From assembly GCA_964650975.1 (NCBI GenBank), contig CAZYWA010000254.1, positions 1 to 10,472 of the forward strand: DNA of 10,472 nucleotides. The letters run 5' to 3'. The DNA comes from CAZYWA01 sp964650975 [NCBI: uncultured bacterium] (GTDB lineage: Bacteria > JADJOY01). The position numbers and the translations under genes are program-made. The notes under the pieces were generated by a model. The model had not been told where the DNA came from. It was given only the letters and a program-made list of their open reading frames with translations, and did no database searches. Position 1 is the stretch's first letter. Every line of letters starts with the position of its first letter. Below are positions 1 through 6,927 of the stretch, in pieces.

Positions 1-1
1 C

Positions 2-1405
2 GTCGGTGCCGCCGCGGTGCTCACCGGTTGCGAGTCGCCGACCAGCGGCGAGATCTTCGACGCCGCGCTGCTCTCCGACGGCCGCATCGCCACCGCCGGT
101 TACGTCGGCCTCGATACGTTGCGCCGCCCCGCCGTGACGCTCTTGAGCGCCCAGGGTGAGGCGCTCTGGACGCGCTACCTGGGGACCTCGCAGAGTGCCG
201 ACGGCCTGCAGCTCGGCGACGCGACCGAGGTGGCCGTCGACGACCAGGACCGGATCTACGCCGCCGGTTACGTGCAACCGGAGCCGAGCGACGAGCACGG
301 CATCGTCGCGGCTTTCGACGCTCAAGGCTCGTTCCTGTGGGAGACGGCGCCGTTCCCCGACGGAGCGAGCGAGATCCGCGCGATCGTGTCGCGCGGCAAC
401 GATCTCTTCGTGACCGGTGAAGCGCGGCCCGCGGCGCTCGCCGGCGCGGCGCAGACGCAGGCGGTAGCCACCGCGAAGCTCCGGGCCAGCGACGGCGACG
501 TCGAGTGGCTCGACACGCTGGAGGCGCACGCCGATCCCTCCGGCGCCACGAGCGGGCTCCACATCGCCGCCAGTCCGGAGGGCAACGTCGGCGTCACCGG
601 CGTCGCCACGGCCGCCGACGGCCACAGCGACTGGCTGGCGGCCGGTTACTCGAACGACGGCGAGCGTCGCTGGGAATCGTTGCGTCGCGGCGCGGGCGAC
701 CTGGGCGAGGACGCCGGCAACCTGAACGTCGCATGGGAAGGCGAATTCGACGGCGCCGGCCGCTTCTTCGTCGCCGGATCGCTCGCGAACGGCCTCGACG
801 GCTCGAACGCCGAGCTGGTCGTCTACGATGCCGGCGGTCAGATCTCGTGGCTCAAGACCGTCGACGCGGTGCTCCCGGGCGGTCAGCCGAGCTTCGACCG
901 CGCGGCCGCCGTGGCGCTGGCCGGCGAGCGCGTGGTGTTCGGCGGCTCGACCGGCGCCGTGGGCAACGACTGGATCCTCGACGAGAGCTTCGTCGCCAGC
1001 TACGACGGGAGCGGTGGCACGCCGTGGTCGAGCGGTTTCCCAGGCGTCGCGGAGAGCGGCGAGGAAGTGCTCGACATCGCCACCGACGGCGCCGGGAATT
1101 CGTATGTCGCGGGCATGGCGTCCGATCACGGCTTCGGCAAGGATCTGGCGCTCCTCAAGCTCGATCCGACCGGTGAAATCGTGTGGTCCAAGGAATACGA
1201 CGGCACCGACAACATCCTCGATCTCGACCGCATCGAGCGCCTCCTGGTGCGCGGCGACGGTACGCTGATCGGAGTGGGTAAGATCGACTGGGGCTTCGGA
1301 GCGCACGTCGCCGCCGGGATCGCGGTCGATTCGGAGACCGGCGCGCTCTTGTGGGCGTTTCCGGCAACCTTGCAAGGCAACCAGAAGATCCACGAGATCG
1401 AATGA
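2..1405 (+). CDS. Lipoprotein with eight ~56-residue propeller-like repeats (5' partial)
   Basis: Exported, probably membrane-anchored protein of unknown function. The frame is open to the window edge and begins with the end of a lipoprotein signal peptide: a small hydrophobic stretch, then the lipobox Leu-Thr-Gly-Cys with the lipidated Cys at nt 29-31. The true start therefore lies upstream; the GTG at 17 is inside the signal peptide. The mature part is built of repeats of the form hydrophobic-x-Asp-Gly-x-hydrophobic-x3-Gly, then a strand, then Gly-x3-Trp. The closing Trp residues, numbered from the GTG at 17, are at 51, 108, 164, 219, 278, 337, 390 and 446, a spacing of 53-59 residues. This resembles SBBP/PQQ-like beta-propeller blades, and eight blades would make one closed propeller. 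No catalytic motif is visible. Its stop overlaps the next gene's ATG (ATGA at 1402-1405), so the two are probably co-translated. The lipoprotein call is strong; the fold is inferred from repeat periodicity. Confidence 0.85.
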   Translation, partial: VGAAAVLTGCESPTSGEIFDAALLSDGRIATAGYVGLDTLRRPAVTLLSAQGEALWTRYLGTSQSADGLQLGDATEVAVDDQDRIYAAGYVQPEPSDEHGIVAAFDAQGSFLWETAPFPDGASEIRAIVSRGNDLFVTGEARPAALAGAAQTQAVATAKLRASDGDVEWLDTLEAHADPSGATSGLHIAASPEGNVGVTGVATAADGHSDWLAAGYSNDGERRWESLRRGAGDLGEDAGNLNVAWEGEFDGAGRFFVAGSLANGLDGSNAELVVYDAGGQISWLKTVDAVLPGGQPSFDRAAAVALAGERVVFGGSTGAVGNDWILDESFVASYDGSGGTPWSSGFPGVAESGEEVLDIATDGAGNSYVAGMASDHGFGKDLALLKLDPTGEIVWSKEYDGTDNILDLDRIERLLVRGDGTLIGVGKIDWGFGAHVAAGIAVDSETGALLWAFPATLQGNQKIHEIE

Positions 1406-2967
1406 AGCGCGCGGCTCCGGTCCTGATCGTGGCGCTCGCCGCCGCTTGCGGCGGGGGCGGAGGCGGCGGCGCGGCCGCGAACGGATCGCCGCTGGTGCGA
1501 GTTTCGGCGCCGACGCCGTTCGCCGCGGATTGCGGCGGCAGCGGCCAGGCCGGGACGCTCTATCCCAACGCCGAGGTCGAGCCGCACGTCGCCGCGAATC
1601 CGGCCCGTCCCGGGAACCTGATCGGCGTCTGGCAGCAGGACCGGTGGTCGAACGGCGGCGCGCAGGCGCTGATGACGGCGGCGTCGTTCGACGGCGGCGC
1701 CAGCTGGACCGCTCCCGCGGGCTTGCGCACCGATCGCTGCGCGGGCGGCAGCGCCGCGGACGGCGCCAACTACCAGCGCGCGTCCGATCCGTGGGTGACG
1801 TTCGCTCCCGACGGCACGGCGTACGCGTCGTCGCTGTCGTTCACCGGCGGCGTGCAGGTGGCCGGCTCCTCGAACGGCATCCTGGTGGTTCGCTCGACCG
1901 ACGGCGGCCGCAGCTTCGGCGAGCCCGCGGTGCTGATCGCCGACGGCAGCGACGCGTTCGACGACAAGGACTCGATCACCGCCGATCCCACCGACGCGTC
2001 GTTCGTGTACGCGGTGTGGGACCGGCCCAGCACCAACACCAACGGCCCCACGTACGCCGCGCGCACCGCCGACGGCGGTCTTTCGTGGGAGCCGGCGCGA
2101 GCGATCTACGATCCAGGCAGCACCAGCCAGACGATCGGCAACGTGATCGCGGTGCTGCCGGACGGCACGCTGCTCGATCTCCTGACCCAGATCGACACCG
2201 CATCCGACGGCAGCAAGGCCTCGTTCCTCGCGGTGGTCCGCTCGCTCGACCACGGCGCGACGTGGTCCGGGTCGGTGAGGGTCGCGGACCTCGAGGCGGT
2301 GGGCGTCACCGATCCCCAGACCCACAAACCGGTGCGCGACGGCGCGGGCCTGGGACAGATCGCGGTCACTCCCAGCGGCCAGGCCTTGGTGGTGTGGCAG
2401 GACGCGCGCTTCAGCGGCGGCGACCACGACGGCGTGGCACTCTCGCGCTCCACCGACGGCGGGCTCACCTGGAGCGCGGCGGTGCAGGTGAACGGCGCGC
2501 CGCAGGCGCAGGCGTTCACGCCGACCGTCGCCGTGAGCCCTGACGGATCGATCGCGGTCACGTACTACGACTCGCGCGACGATACCGCGAGCGGCAACAC
2601 GTTCCTGACCGACGTGTGGCTCGCCGAGTCGAGCGACGGCGGCGCCACGTGGAGCGAATCGCAGATCGCGGGGCCCTTCGACCTCGACCTGGCGCCCGAC
2701 TCCGACGGTCTCTTCCTCGGCGATTACCAGGCGCTGGCGGGCGGCGCGGCTGGCTTCGCGCCGTTTTTCGTGCAGACCACCGCCGCGAAGTCGAATCGCA
2801 CCGACGTGTTCGTGCTGCCGGAGGGAAGTGCCGGCGCCGGCGCGCTGTCGAGCACCGAGTTGCGCGTCGCGGCACCCGCAGCCCCGCTCGTGCCGCGCGC
2901 CGACTTCGCACGCCGCGTGAGCGACCGGCTGACACGGCTGGTGACGTCACGCCGCCGCGGTCGGTGA
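1402..2967 (+). CDS. Sialidase-like BNR/Asp-box repeat lipoprotein
   Basis: Secreted lipoprotein of 521 aa, predicted beta-propeller. The start is the ATG at 1402 overlapping the upstream stop. It is followed at once by a short signal peptide (Lys-Arg, then a hydrophobic run) and lipobox Ala-Ala-Ala-Cys with Cys16, then a Gly-rich linker; the in-frame codons upstream belong to the previous gene's region. Six Asp boxes (S/T-x-D-x-G-x-x-W/F) are visible at about residues 95, 165, 222, 281, 350 and 410, as in BNR/sialidase-fold proteins. Near the C-terminus GDYQALAGG resembles a segment common in this uncharacterised family. Automatic annotation would say exo-alpha-sialidase, but Asp boxes are structural and also occur in non-sialidases. 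I could not identify the arginine triad or catalytic Tyr/Glu, so glycosidase activity is unsupported. The C-terminal tail is Arg-rich. Its 3' end converges on the TetR gene with 13 bp between. Confidence 0.88.
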   Translation: MKRAAPVLIVALAAACGGGGGGGAAANGSPLVRVSAPTPFAADCGGSGQAGTLYPNAEVEPHVAANPARPGNLIGVWQQDRWSNGGAQALMTAASFDGGASWTAPAGLRTDRCAGGSAADGANYQRASDPWVTFAPDGTAYASSLSFTGGVQVAGSSNGILVVRSTDGGRSFGEPAVLIADGSDAFDDKDSITADPTDASFVYAVWDRPSTNTNGPTYAARTADGGLSWEPARAIYDPGSTSQTIGNVIAVLPDGTLLDLLTQIDTASDGSKASFLAVVRSLDHGATWSGSVRVADLEAVGVTDPQTHKPVRDGAGLGQIAVTPSGQALVVWQDARFSGGDHDGVALSRSTDGGLTWSAAVQVNGAPQAQAFTPTVAVSPDGSIAVTYYDSRDDTASGNTFLTDVWLAESSDGGATWSESQIAGPFDLDLAPDSDGLFLGDYQALAGGAAGFAPFFVQTTAAKSNRTDVFVLPEGSAGAGALSSTELRVAAPAAPLVPRADFARRVSDRLTRLVTSRRRGR

Positions 2968-2980
2968 ATCGCGTCTCGCG

Positions 2981-3751
2981 CTACGAACGTTTCGGACGTC
3001 CGGAGCTCCGTCGAGTCGTTGCGCGCCCGGGACTGGCCTCCTCCAGCGATTCGCCGAGCGACTGGAAAAGGAACGCGGTGGAGTGGACGAGGTCCTCGAT
3101 GGGCCTCCGGTAGCCCTCGTCGTGCCAGGTCCGCACGATCGTGACCGCTGCACCCACCAGCGCCTTGCTCATCAGGTCGAGATCGAGACGGCGTTTTCGC
3201 GCGGCGTTCTCGTACCAGTGCATCGACGCGCTTCGCACCAGATCGGCGAAGAGGGCGGTCACGTCGCGGTAGAGCGTGTGGAAGCGCTCGCCCATCACCA
3301 GCGGCTCGTGAAGTTGGATGCGGGTGCGCCGTGGGTCCGCCTGGAACCACCGAAAGAAGGCGAGCAGCATCGCGCGCGCGTGCTGGTTCCGGTCGTCACC
3401 GATCCGGCCGGCGGCGGTCACCAGCTCGTTCATGAGCCCGGTCACGCACTTCAGGCCGACGGCCTCGAAGAGCGCTTCGCGGTTCTCGAACGACTCGTAG
3501 AAGTAGCGCTCGGTGAGACGCGCCTCGGCGCAGATCGCCTTCACGGTGGTGGCGGAGAATCCCTGCGTTCCGAAGAGCTCGAGCCCGGCCGCGACGAGCC
3601 GCGCCCGGCGCTCGGCGTCCCGATCGCTCCGCGCCACCCCGCGGTAGATCCGCCCACTGCCTGAGTCGCCCGGCCTCACGGTGCGTACCGTGCCAGCCGG
3701 CCGATCGCTCCGCGTCGCGGTCTCGGCGACAGGGGTTTCATGGTGGTTCAT
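2981..3751 (-). CDS. TetR/AcrR-family transcriptional regulator
   Basis: One-component repressor, 256 aa. An N-terminal extension of about 40 residues rich in Arg, Thr and Asp precedes a typical TetR DNA-binding domain at about residues 46-95: a helix ending GLELFGTQGFSATTV, then the HTH KAICAEARLTERYFYESFENREALF with its family-typical Tyr-Phe-Tyr. The rest is a helical ligand-binding/dimerisation domain. The ATG at 3751 was chosen because upstream in-frame codons run through the divergent promoter region and into the BVMO gene. No Shine-Dalgarno precedes this ATG, so a short-leader mRNA or an internal start is possible. The 40-residue tail is longer than usual in the family. It is divergent from the BVMO gene with paired inverted repeats between them, so it likely represses that gene and itself. 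The family call is firm; ligand and target are inferred. Confidence 0.92.
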   Translation of the reverse strand: MNHHETPVAETATRSDRPAGTVRTVRPGDSGSGRIYRGVARSDRDAERRARLVAAGLELFGTQGFSATTVKAICAEARLTERYFYESFENREALFEAVGLKCVTGLMNELVTAAGRIGDDRNQHARAMLLAFFRWFQADPRRTRIQLHEPLVMGERFHTLYRDVTALFADLVRSASMHWYENAARKRRLDLDLMSKALVGAAVTIVRTWHDEGYRRPIEDLVHSTAFLFQSLGESLEEASPGRATTRRSSGRPKRS

Positions 3752-3752
3752 C

Positions 3753-3779
3753 TTGACACGAATCGTTGTCAGATAGAAA
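3753..3779 (+). promoter_or_regulatory. Candidate sigma-70-type promoter for the BVMO gene
   Basis: A perfect TTGACA (3753-3758) is followed after 15 bp by TAGAAA (3774-3779), which matches TATAAT at 4 of 6 positions. The spacer is shorter than the preferred 17 bp, so the -10 box is uncertain. This stretch is clearly more AT-rich than the surrounding coding DNA. On the opposite strand CTGACA (3794-3799) and TATCTG (3770-3775), 18 bp apart, could serve tetR. Both candidates are overlapped by the two inverted repeats. Confidence 0.35.
3754..3771. promoter_or_regulatory. Putative TetR operator O1 (TGACA-N8-TGTCA)
   Basis: An 18-bp inverted repeat, TGACACGAATCGTTGTCA, with perfect 5-bp outer arms, lies 2 bp upstream of the tetR ATG. 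It shares half-sites and total length with the second repeat at 3781-3798; the centres are 27 bp apart. It overlaps a consensus-like -35 hexamer (TTGACA, 3753-3758) for the + strand. Bound repressor could block both the monooxygenase promoter and the start of tetR. Operator function is inferred from symmetry, duplication and position. Confidence 0.6.
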
Positions 3780-3799
3780 CTGACATGGTTGCATGTCAG
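3780..3799. promoter_or_regulatory. Putative TetR operator O2 (perfect 8-bp arms)
   Basis: CTGACATG and CATGTCAG form a perfect inverted repeat separated by GTTG. The core 3781-3798 is TGACA-N8-TGTCA, the same architecture as O1. The right side of each repeat continues as TGTCAGAT, so the similarity extends beyond the half-site. The perfect arms suggest O2 may be the stronger site. It would lie near the transcription start of a + strand promoter using the -35 box at 3753. Confidence 0.62.
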
Positions 3800-3842
3800 A
3801 TGAATTCGGATGTATCGCACGTCCACGAGAGGCGAGAAGGCC

Positions 3843-5348
3843 ATGGCGGAACAAGCGAGACAGCGGCAGAGGAAGCGGCCGAACGGCTCCGCCAGCGGGC
3901 TCACGGCGCGGATCGGGATCCTGGGCTCGGGATTCTCGGGGCTGGGCATGGCCATCCGTCTCAAGCTCGACGGCTGCGAGGACTTCGTGGTGCTCGAGAA
4001 GGCCGCCGACCTGGGAGGCACCTGGCGCGAGAACACCTACCCGGGCGCCGCGTGCGACGTCCCGTCGCATCTCTACTGCTACTCGTTCGAGCCCAACCCC
4101 GACTGGTCGCGGCTCTTCGCGCCGCAGGCCGAGATCCTGGCCTACCTGCGACGCTGCGCCGACAAATACGACGTTCGGCGCTTCATCCAGTTCCAGACCG
4201 AAGTGGTGTCGGCGCGCTTCGACGACGCGGCGCGGCTCTGGGAAGTTCGGACCCGCGACGGCCGCGTCATGCACTTCCAGATCCTGGTCGCGGGAAAGGG
4301 CGCGTTGCACGTGCCTTCGGTGCCGAAGCTCGACGGCGCCGAGCGCTTCCGCGGCCCCGCCTTCCACTCCGCGCAGTGGGACCACTCGGTGGACCTCACC
4401 GGCAAGCGCGTGGCCGTGATCGGCTCGGGAGCGAGCGCGATCCAGGTGGTGCCCTCGATCGCACCCAGGGTCGCGCGCCTCGATTACTACCAGCGCACGC
4501 CGCCGTGGGTGCTGCCCCGCGGGGACCGAGACTACTCGCGCCTCGAAAAGCAGCTGTTTCGCGCGCTGCCGTTCGCCGGCTGGCTACACCGCCAGCGGAT
4601 CTACTGGACCCTCGAGCCCCGGGTACTGGCCTTCACCGTTGATCCGCGCATCATGTCGCTCGCGGCTCGGCTCGGCCGCCGCAACATCGCCAGGCACGTC
4701 GCGGATCGCGAGCTGCGAAGCAAGCTCACTCCGCGGTACACGATGGGTTGCAAGCGCACGCTGATCTCGGACGACTACTACCAAGCGCTGGTGCGGCCCA
4801 ACGTCGAGGTCGTGACCGACGGCATCGCCGAGATCCGCGAGAGCGGCATCGTGACGAAGGACGGACGGGTGCGCGACGTCGACGTGCTCGTCTACTGCAC
4901 CGGCTTCAAGGTGAGCGAGTTGCTCTCGGGGATGGACATCCGCGGTGCCGCGGGACGCAGCCTCGCCGACGACTGGTCCGAAGGCGCGCGCTCGTTCTAC
5001 GGGATCACGGTGAGCGGCTATCCCAACCTCTTCTTCCTGATGGGCCCCAACACCGGCCTGGGCCACAACTCGATGATCTACATGATCGAGTCGCAGATCC
5101 ACTACGTACTGGGGGCGATCCGCTCGCTCGACGAGCGCGGCGCGGCGACCGCGGACGTGCGCCCCGACGTCCAGGAGCGATTCTCCGAGCGCTTGCACCG
5201 GCGGCTCGACCGCTCGGTGTGGGCGAGCGGCTGCCAGAGCTGGTATCTCGACGAGCAGGGACGGAACAGCACCACCTGGCCGGGATTCACGTTCGAGTAT
5301 CGAGCCCGCACCCGGCGCTTCGATCCTGCGCATTACCAGCTCGCATGA
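3843..5348 (+). CDS. Type I Baeyer-Villiger monooxygenase (FAD/NADPH)
   Basis: Cytoplasmic flavoprotein of 501 aa that should use NADPH and O2 to insert oxygen next to a ketone, giving an ester or lactone; some relatives oxidise heteroatoms. Visible: FAD Rossmann motif GSGFSG at about 28-33; GGTWRENTYPGAACD at 58-72, matching the second BVMO fingerprint [AG]GxWxxxx[FY]P[GM]xxxD; FRGPAFHSAQWD at 169-180, matching the classic FxGxxxHxxxW[PD] signature; NADPH Rossmann motif GSGASA at 194-199; a QRTPPW segment at about 217-222; DVDVLVYCTGF at 345-355; and the conserved GPNTGLGHNS near 401-410. Length is normal for the family. The ATG at 3843 was preferred over that at 3810 because GAGAGG (3827-3832) sits 10 nt upstream and conserved sequence starts soon after. 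The cupin gene follows by 7 bp. Regulation by the divergent TetR protein is likely. The substrate cannot be read from the sequence. Confidence 0.95.
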   Translation: MAEQARQRQRKRPNGSASGLTARIGILGSGFSGLGMAIRLKLDGCEDFVVLEKAADLGGTWRENTYPGAACDVPSHLYCYSFEPNPDWSRLFAPQAEILAYLRRCADKYDVRRFIQFQTEVVSARFDDAARLWEVRTRDGRVMHFQILVAGKGALHVPSVPKLDGAERFRGPAFHSAQWDHSVDLTGKRVAVIGSGASAIQVVPSIAPRVARLDYYQRTPPWVLPRGDRDYSRLEKQLFRALPFAGWLHRQRIYWTLEPRVLAFTVDPRIMSLAARLGRRNIARHVADRELRSKLTPRYTMGCKRTLISDDYYQALVRPNVEVVTDGIAEIRESGIVTKDGRVRDVDVLVYCTGFKVSELLSGMDIRGAAGRSLADDWSEGARSFYGITVSGYPNLFFLMGPNTGLGHNSMIYMIESQIHYVLGAIRSLDERGAATADVRPDVQERFSERLHRRLDRSVWASGCQSWYLDEQGRNSTTWPGFTFEYRARTRRFDPAHYQLA

Positions 5349-5355
5349 GCGACGC

Positions 5356-5709
5356 ATGAGCACCGACGCCGGGTTCCCGCCGCAGCTCGACGCGATGAGC
5401 GCGGCGCCCCACCACCACGCGGTGCTGCTCGAGAACGACCGGGTGCGGGTGCTCGAGTCGTGGTGCGCGCCGGGCGACACGGTGCCGCTCCACACCCACT
5501 GCTGGTCGGGCGTGCTGCAGCTGGTGAGCCCGGCCCACTTCGTGCGCCGCGACGCGAACGACGCGGTGCTCGTCGACACCCGGACGCTCACGTCACGGCC
5601 GGCGCCGTCGCCGGGAGCGGTGGTGTGGGCAGGCCCGCTTCCGCCTCACACCCTCGAGAACGTCGACGACCACGAGCTGCGCGTCATCACCGTCGAGATC
5701 AAGGACTGA
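5356..5709 (+). CDS. Small single-domain cupin protein
   Basis: A 117-aa cytoplasmic protein with one cupin beta-barrel. The first cupin motif is partial: Gly40, then His46 and His48 (GDTVPLHTH), but the usual metal-binding Glu a few residues on is absent, the stretch reading CWSGVLQL. The second motif is present as PHTLEN, with His98 and Asn102. Three metal-ligand histidines therefore remain, so metal binding is possible, but an enzymatic role is unproven. LENDRVRVLE near residue 25 is typical of small cupins annotated as hypothetical cytoplasmic proteins. The ATG is 7 bp after the BVMO stop and lacks a clear ribosome binding site, suggesting translation coupled to the BVMO. An internal ATG at 5395 is a weaker alternative. 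It probably shares the TetR-controlled transcript; a role in handling the BVMO product is only a guess. Confidence 0.85.
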   Translation: MSTDAGFPPQLDAMSAAPHHHAVLLENDRVRVLESWCAPGDTVPLHTHCWSGVLQLVSPAHFVRRDANDAVLVDTRTLTSRPAPSPGAVVWAGPLPPHTLENVDDHELRVITVEIKD

Positions 5710-5712
5710 AGG

Positions 5713-6555
5713 TCACGGGGCGCCCAGCTCATCGGCCAGCCGGCGCAATCCGTCGAGCGCCTCGCGCGAGCGTTTCCAGGGCGCCACCACCAGCCGATCG
5801 ATCCCGAGGTCCTCCCACCGGTGGACCTCGTCGCGGGTAGGAGACGGGCTTCCGAGGCAGATCTGGAACGGTGCCGGATCGCGTTGTCGCTCGCCGAGCA
5901 GCGCGCGGAGCCGGGCGATGCGTGCCGCGCCCGACTCGAAGTCGTGATTCATGCCGAGCCAGCCGTCGCCGATCCGCACCGCGCGGCGCAGGGCGGCGTC
6001 GCTCTCGCCTCCCACCAGCAGCGGTGGCCACGGTCGCTGCACCGGCTTGGGCTCGAACACCACCTCGTCGAACGCGAAGAACTCGCCGCGATGCGCCACC
6101 CGGGGCTCGCTCCACAGGCGCTTGCACACCGCCACGCATTCGTCCACGCGCCGCCCGCGGCTCGCGAAGTCGAGCTGTGTCGCTGCCCATTCCTCGGCGA
6201 GCCAGCCGGCACCGATACCGACTTCGGCACGCCCACCCGACACCAGATCGAGCGTCTGGACCGCGCGAGCGGTGACGAACGGATGGCGGAGGCCGATGTT
6301 GAAGATGCCGGTGCCGAGCCGGATCCGCCGGGTGTGCGCCGCGAGGAACGCGAGCTGGACGAACGCGTCGAAGACCGGCGTCGTGGGTGGGATCGGGGGA
6401 TGCGCCGCGCCCGCATGGGGTGAGCCCGACATCGTCTCGGGCAGGATCAAGTGCTCGGGGAGCCAGACCGACTCGTAGCCGAGCCGCTCGCCTTCCAGCG
6501 TGCACTCGAGGAAATGCCGGGGGTCGAGCCGCCCCAGCGCGATGCCGAGCTTCAC
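5713..6555 (-). CDS. LLM-class flavin/F420-dependent oxidoreductase
   Basis: Predicted (beta/alpha)8-barrel oxidoreductase of the bacterial luciferase-like superfamily, 280 aa, using reduced FMN or F420 on an unknown substrate. It starts with first-strand sequence KLGIALG. ERLGYESVWLPEHL lies at 23-36, and LAAHTRRIRLGTGIFNIGLRHP at about 71-92 is the usual segment for this family. The hallmark ARAVQTLDLVSGGRAEVGIGAGW lies at 96-118, and PLLVGGESDAALRRAVRIGDGWL at 178-200 is the typical late strand. Length fits the shorter F420-type subgroup. Start codon is GTG at 6555 without a strong Shine-Dalgarno; it lies 6 bp after the DUF1304 stop, so coupling is likely. It is the last gene of a three-gene operon and converges on the cupin with 3 bp between stops. 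The choice between FMN and F420 cannot be made from sequence alone. Confidence 0.93.
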   Translation of the reverse strand: MKLGIALGRLDPRHFLECTLEGERLGYESVWLPEHLILPETMSGSPHAGAAHPPIPPTTPVFDAFVQLAFLAAHTRRIRLGTGIFNIGLRHPFVTARAVQTLDLVSGGRAEVGIGAGWLAEEWAATQLDFASRGRRVDECVAVCKRLWSEPRVAHRGEFFAFDEVVFEPKPVQRPWPPLLVGGESDAALRRAVRIGDGWLGMNHDFESGAARIARLRALLGERQRDPAPFQICLGSPSPTRDEVHRWEDLGIDRLVVAPWKRSREALDGLRRLADELGAP

Positions 6556-6561
6556 GATCGC

Positions 6562-6927
6562 TCAGCCGTGCGCGTGGGCGAGCCAGGCGAGCGCCAGCGC
6601 CACCGCGCCTGGCACGGCTTGCACCACGAGGATCGAGCGGCTCGCGGTCGCGGCGCCGAAGAGGCCCGCCACGATCACGCAGCCGAGGAAGAAGGCCTGC
6701 ACCGCGAATCCTCCGCCGGCGAGTCCCCACACGAGCCCGGCCGCGAGGAAACCGTTGTAGAGCCCCTGGTTCGCGGCCAGTGCGGCGCTCGCGTAGGCGA
6801 ACTCGGCGGTGGTGCGGAACACCTTGCGGCCCGCCGGCTTCCGCCACAGGAACATCTCGAGCACCAGGAACAGCACGTGGAGCCCTGTGACCACGGCGAT
6901 CGCCAGCTTGGCCAACACGTCGATCAT
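6562..6927 (-). CDS. DUF1304 family small membrane protein
   Basis: A 121-aa integral membrane protein with four hydrophobic segments at about residues 5-27, 42-70, 72-92 and 98-118. The conserved segment NQGLYNGFLAAGL (53-65), together with the EMFLW segment near 24-28, is characteristic of DUF1304. The function of the family is unknown. Its ATG overlaps the stop of the acetyltransferase gene (ATGA at 6927-6924), and AAAGGA (6938-6943) lies 10 nt upstream, giving a good ribosome binding site. The LLM oxidoreductase follows after 6 bp. Family assignment rests on these motifs and the length, which is usual for DUF1304. Confidence 0.9.
   Translation of the reverse strand: MIDVLAKLAIAVVTGLHVLFLVLEMFLWRKPAGRKVFRTTAEFAYASAALAANQGLYNGFLAAGLVWGLAGGGFAVQAFFLGCVIVAGLFGAATASRSILVVQAVPGAVALALAWLAHAHG

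Noticed and set aside
1126-2427. Open frame of 433 codons antisense to the two lipoprotein genes
   Set aside because: Low-complexity Arg/Ala/Val/Gly composition and no domain; the + strand genes have signal peptides and regular repeats.
2941-2950. Perfect 10-bp palindrome GTGACGTCAC near the end of the Asp-box lipoprotein gene
   Set aside because: It lies within coding sequence, is isolated and has no second copy or promoter nearby; chance occurrence is likely.
3752-4036. N-terminal extension of the TetR protein by 95 residues
   Set aside because: It would run through the operators and antisense into the BVMO coding region; no conserved sequence is seen there.
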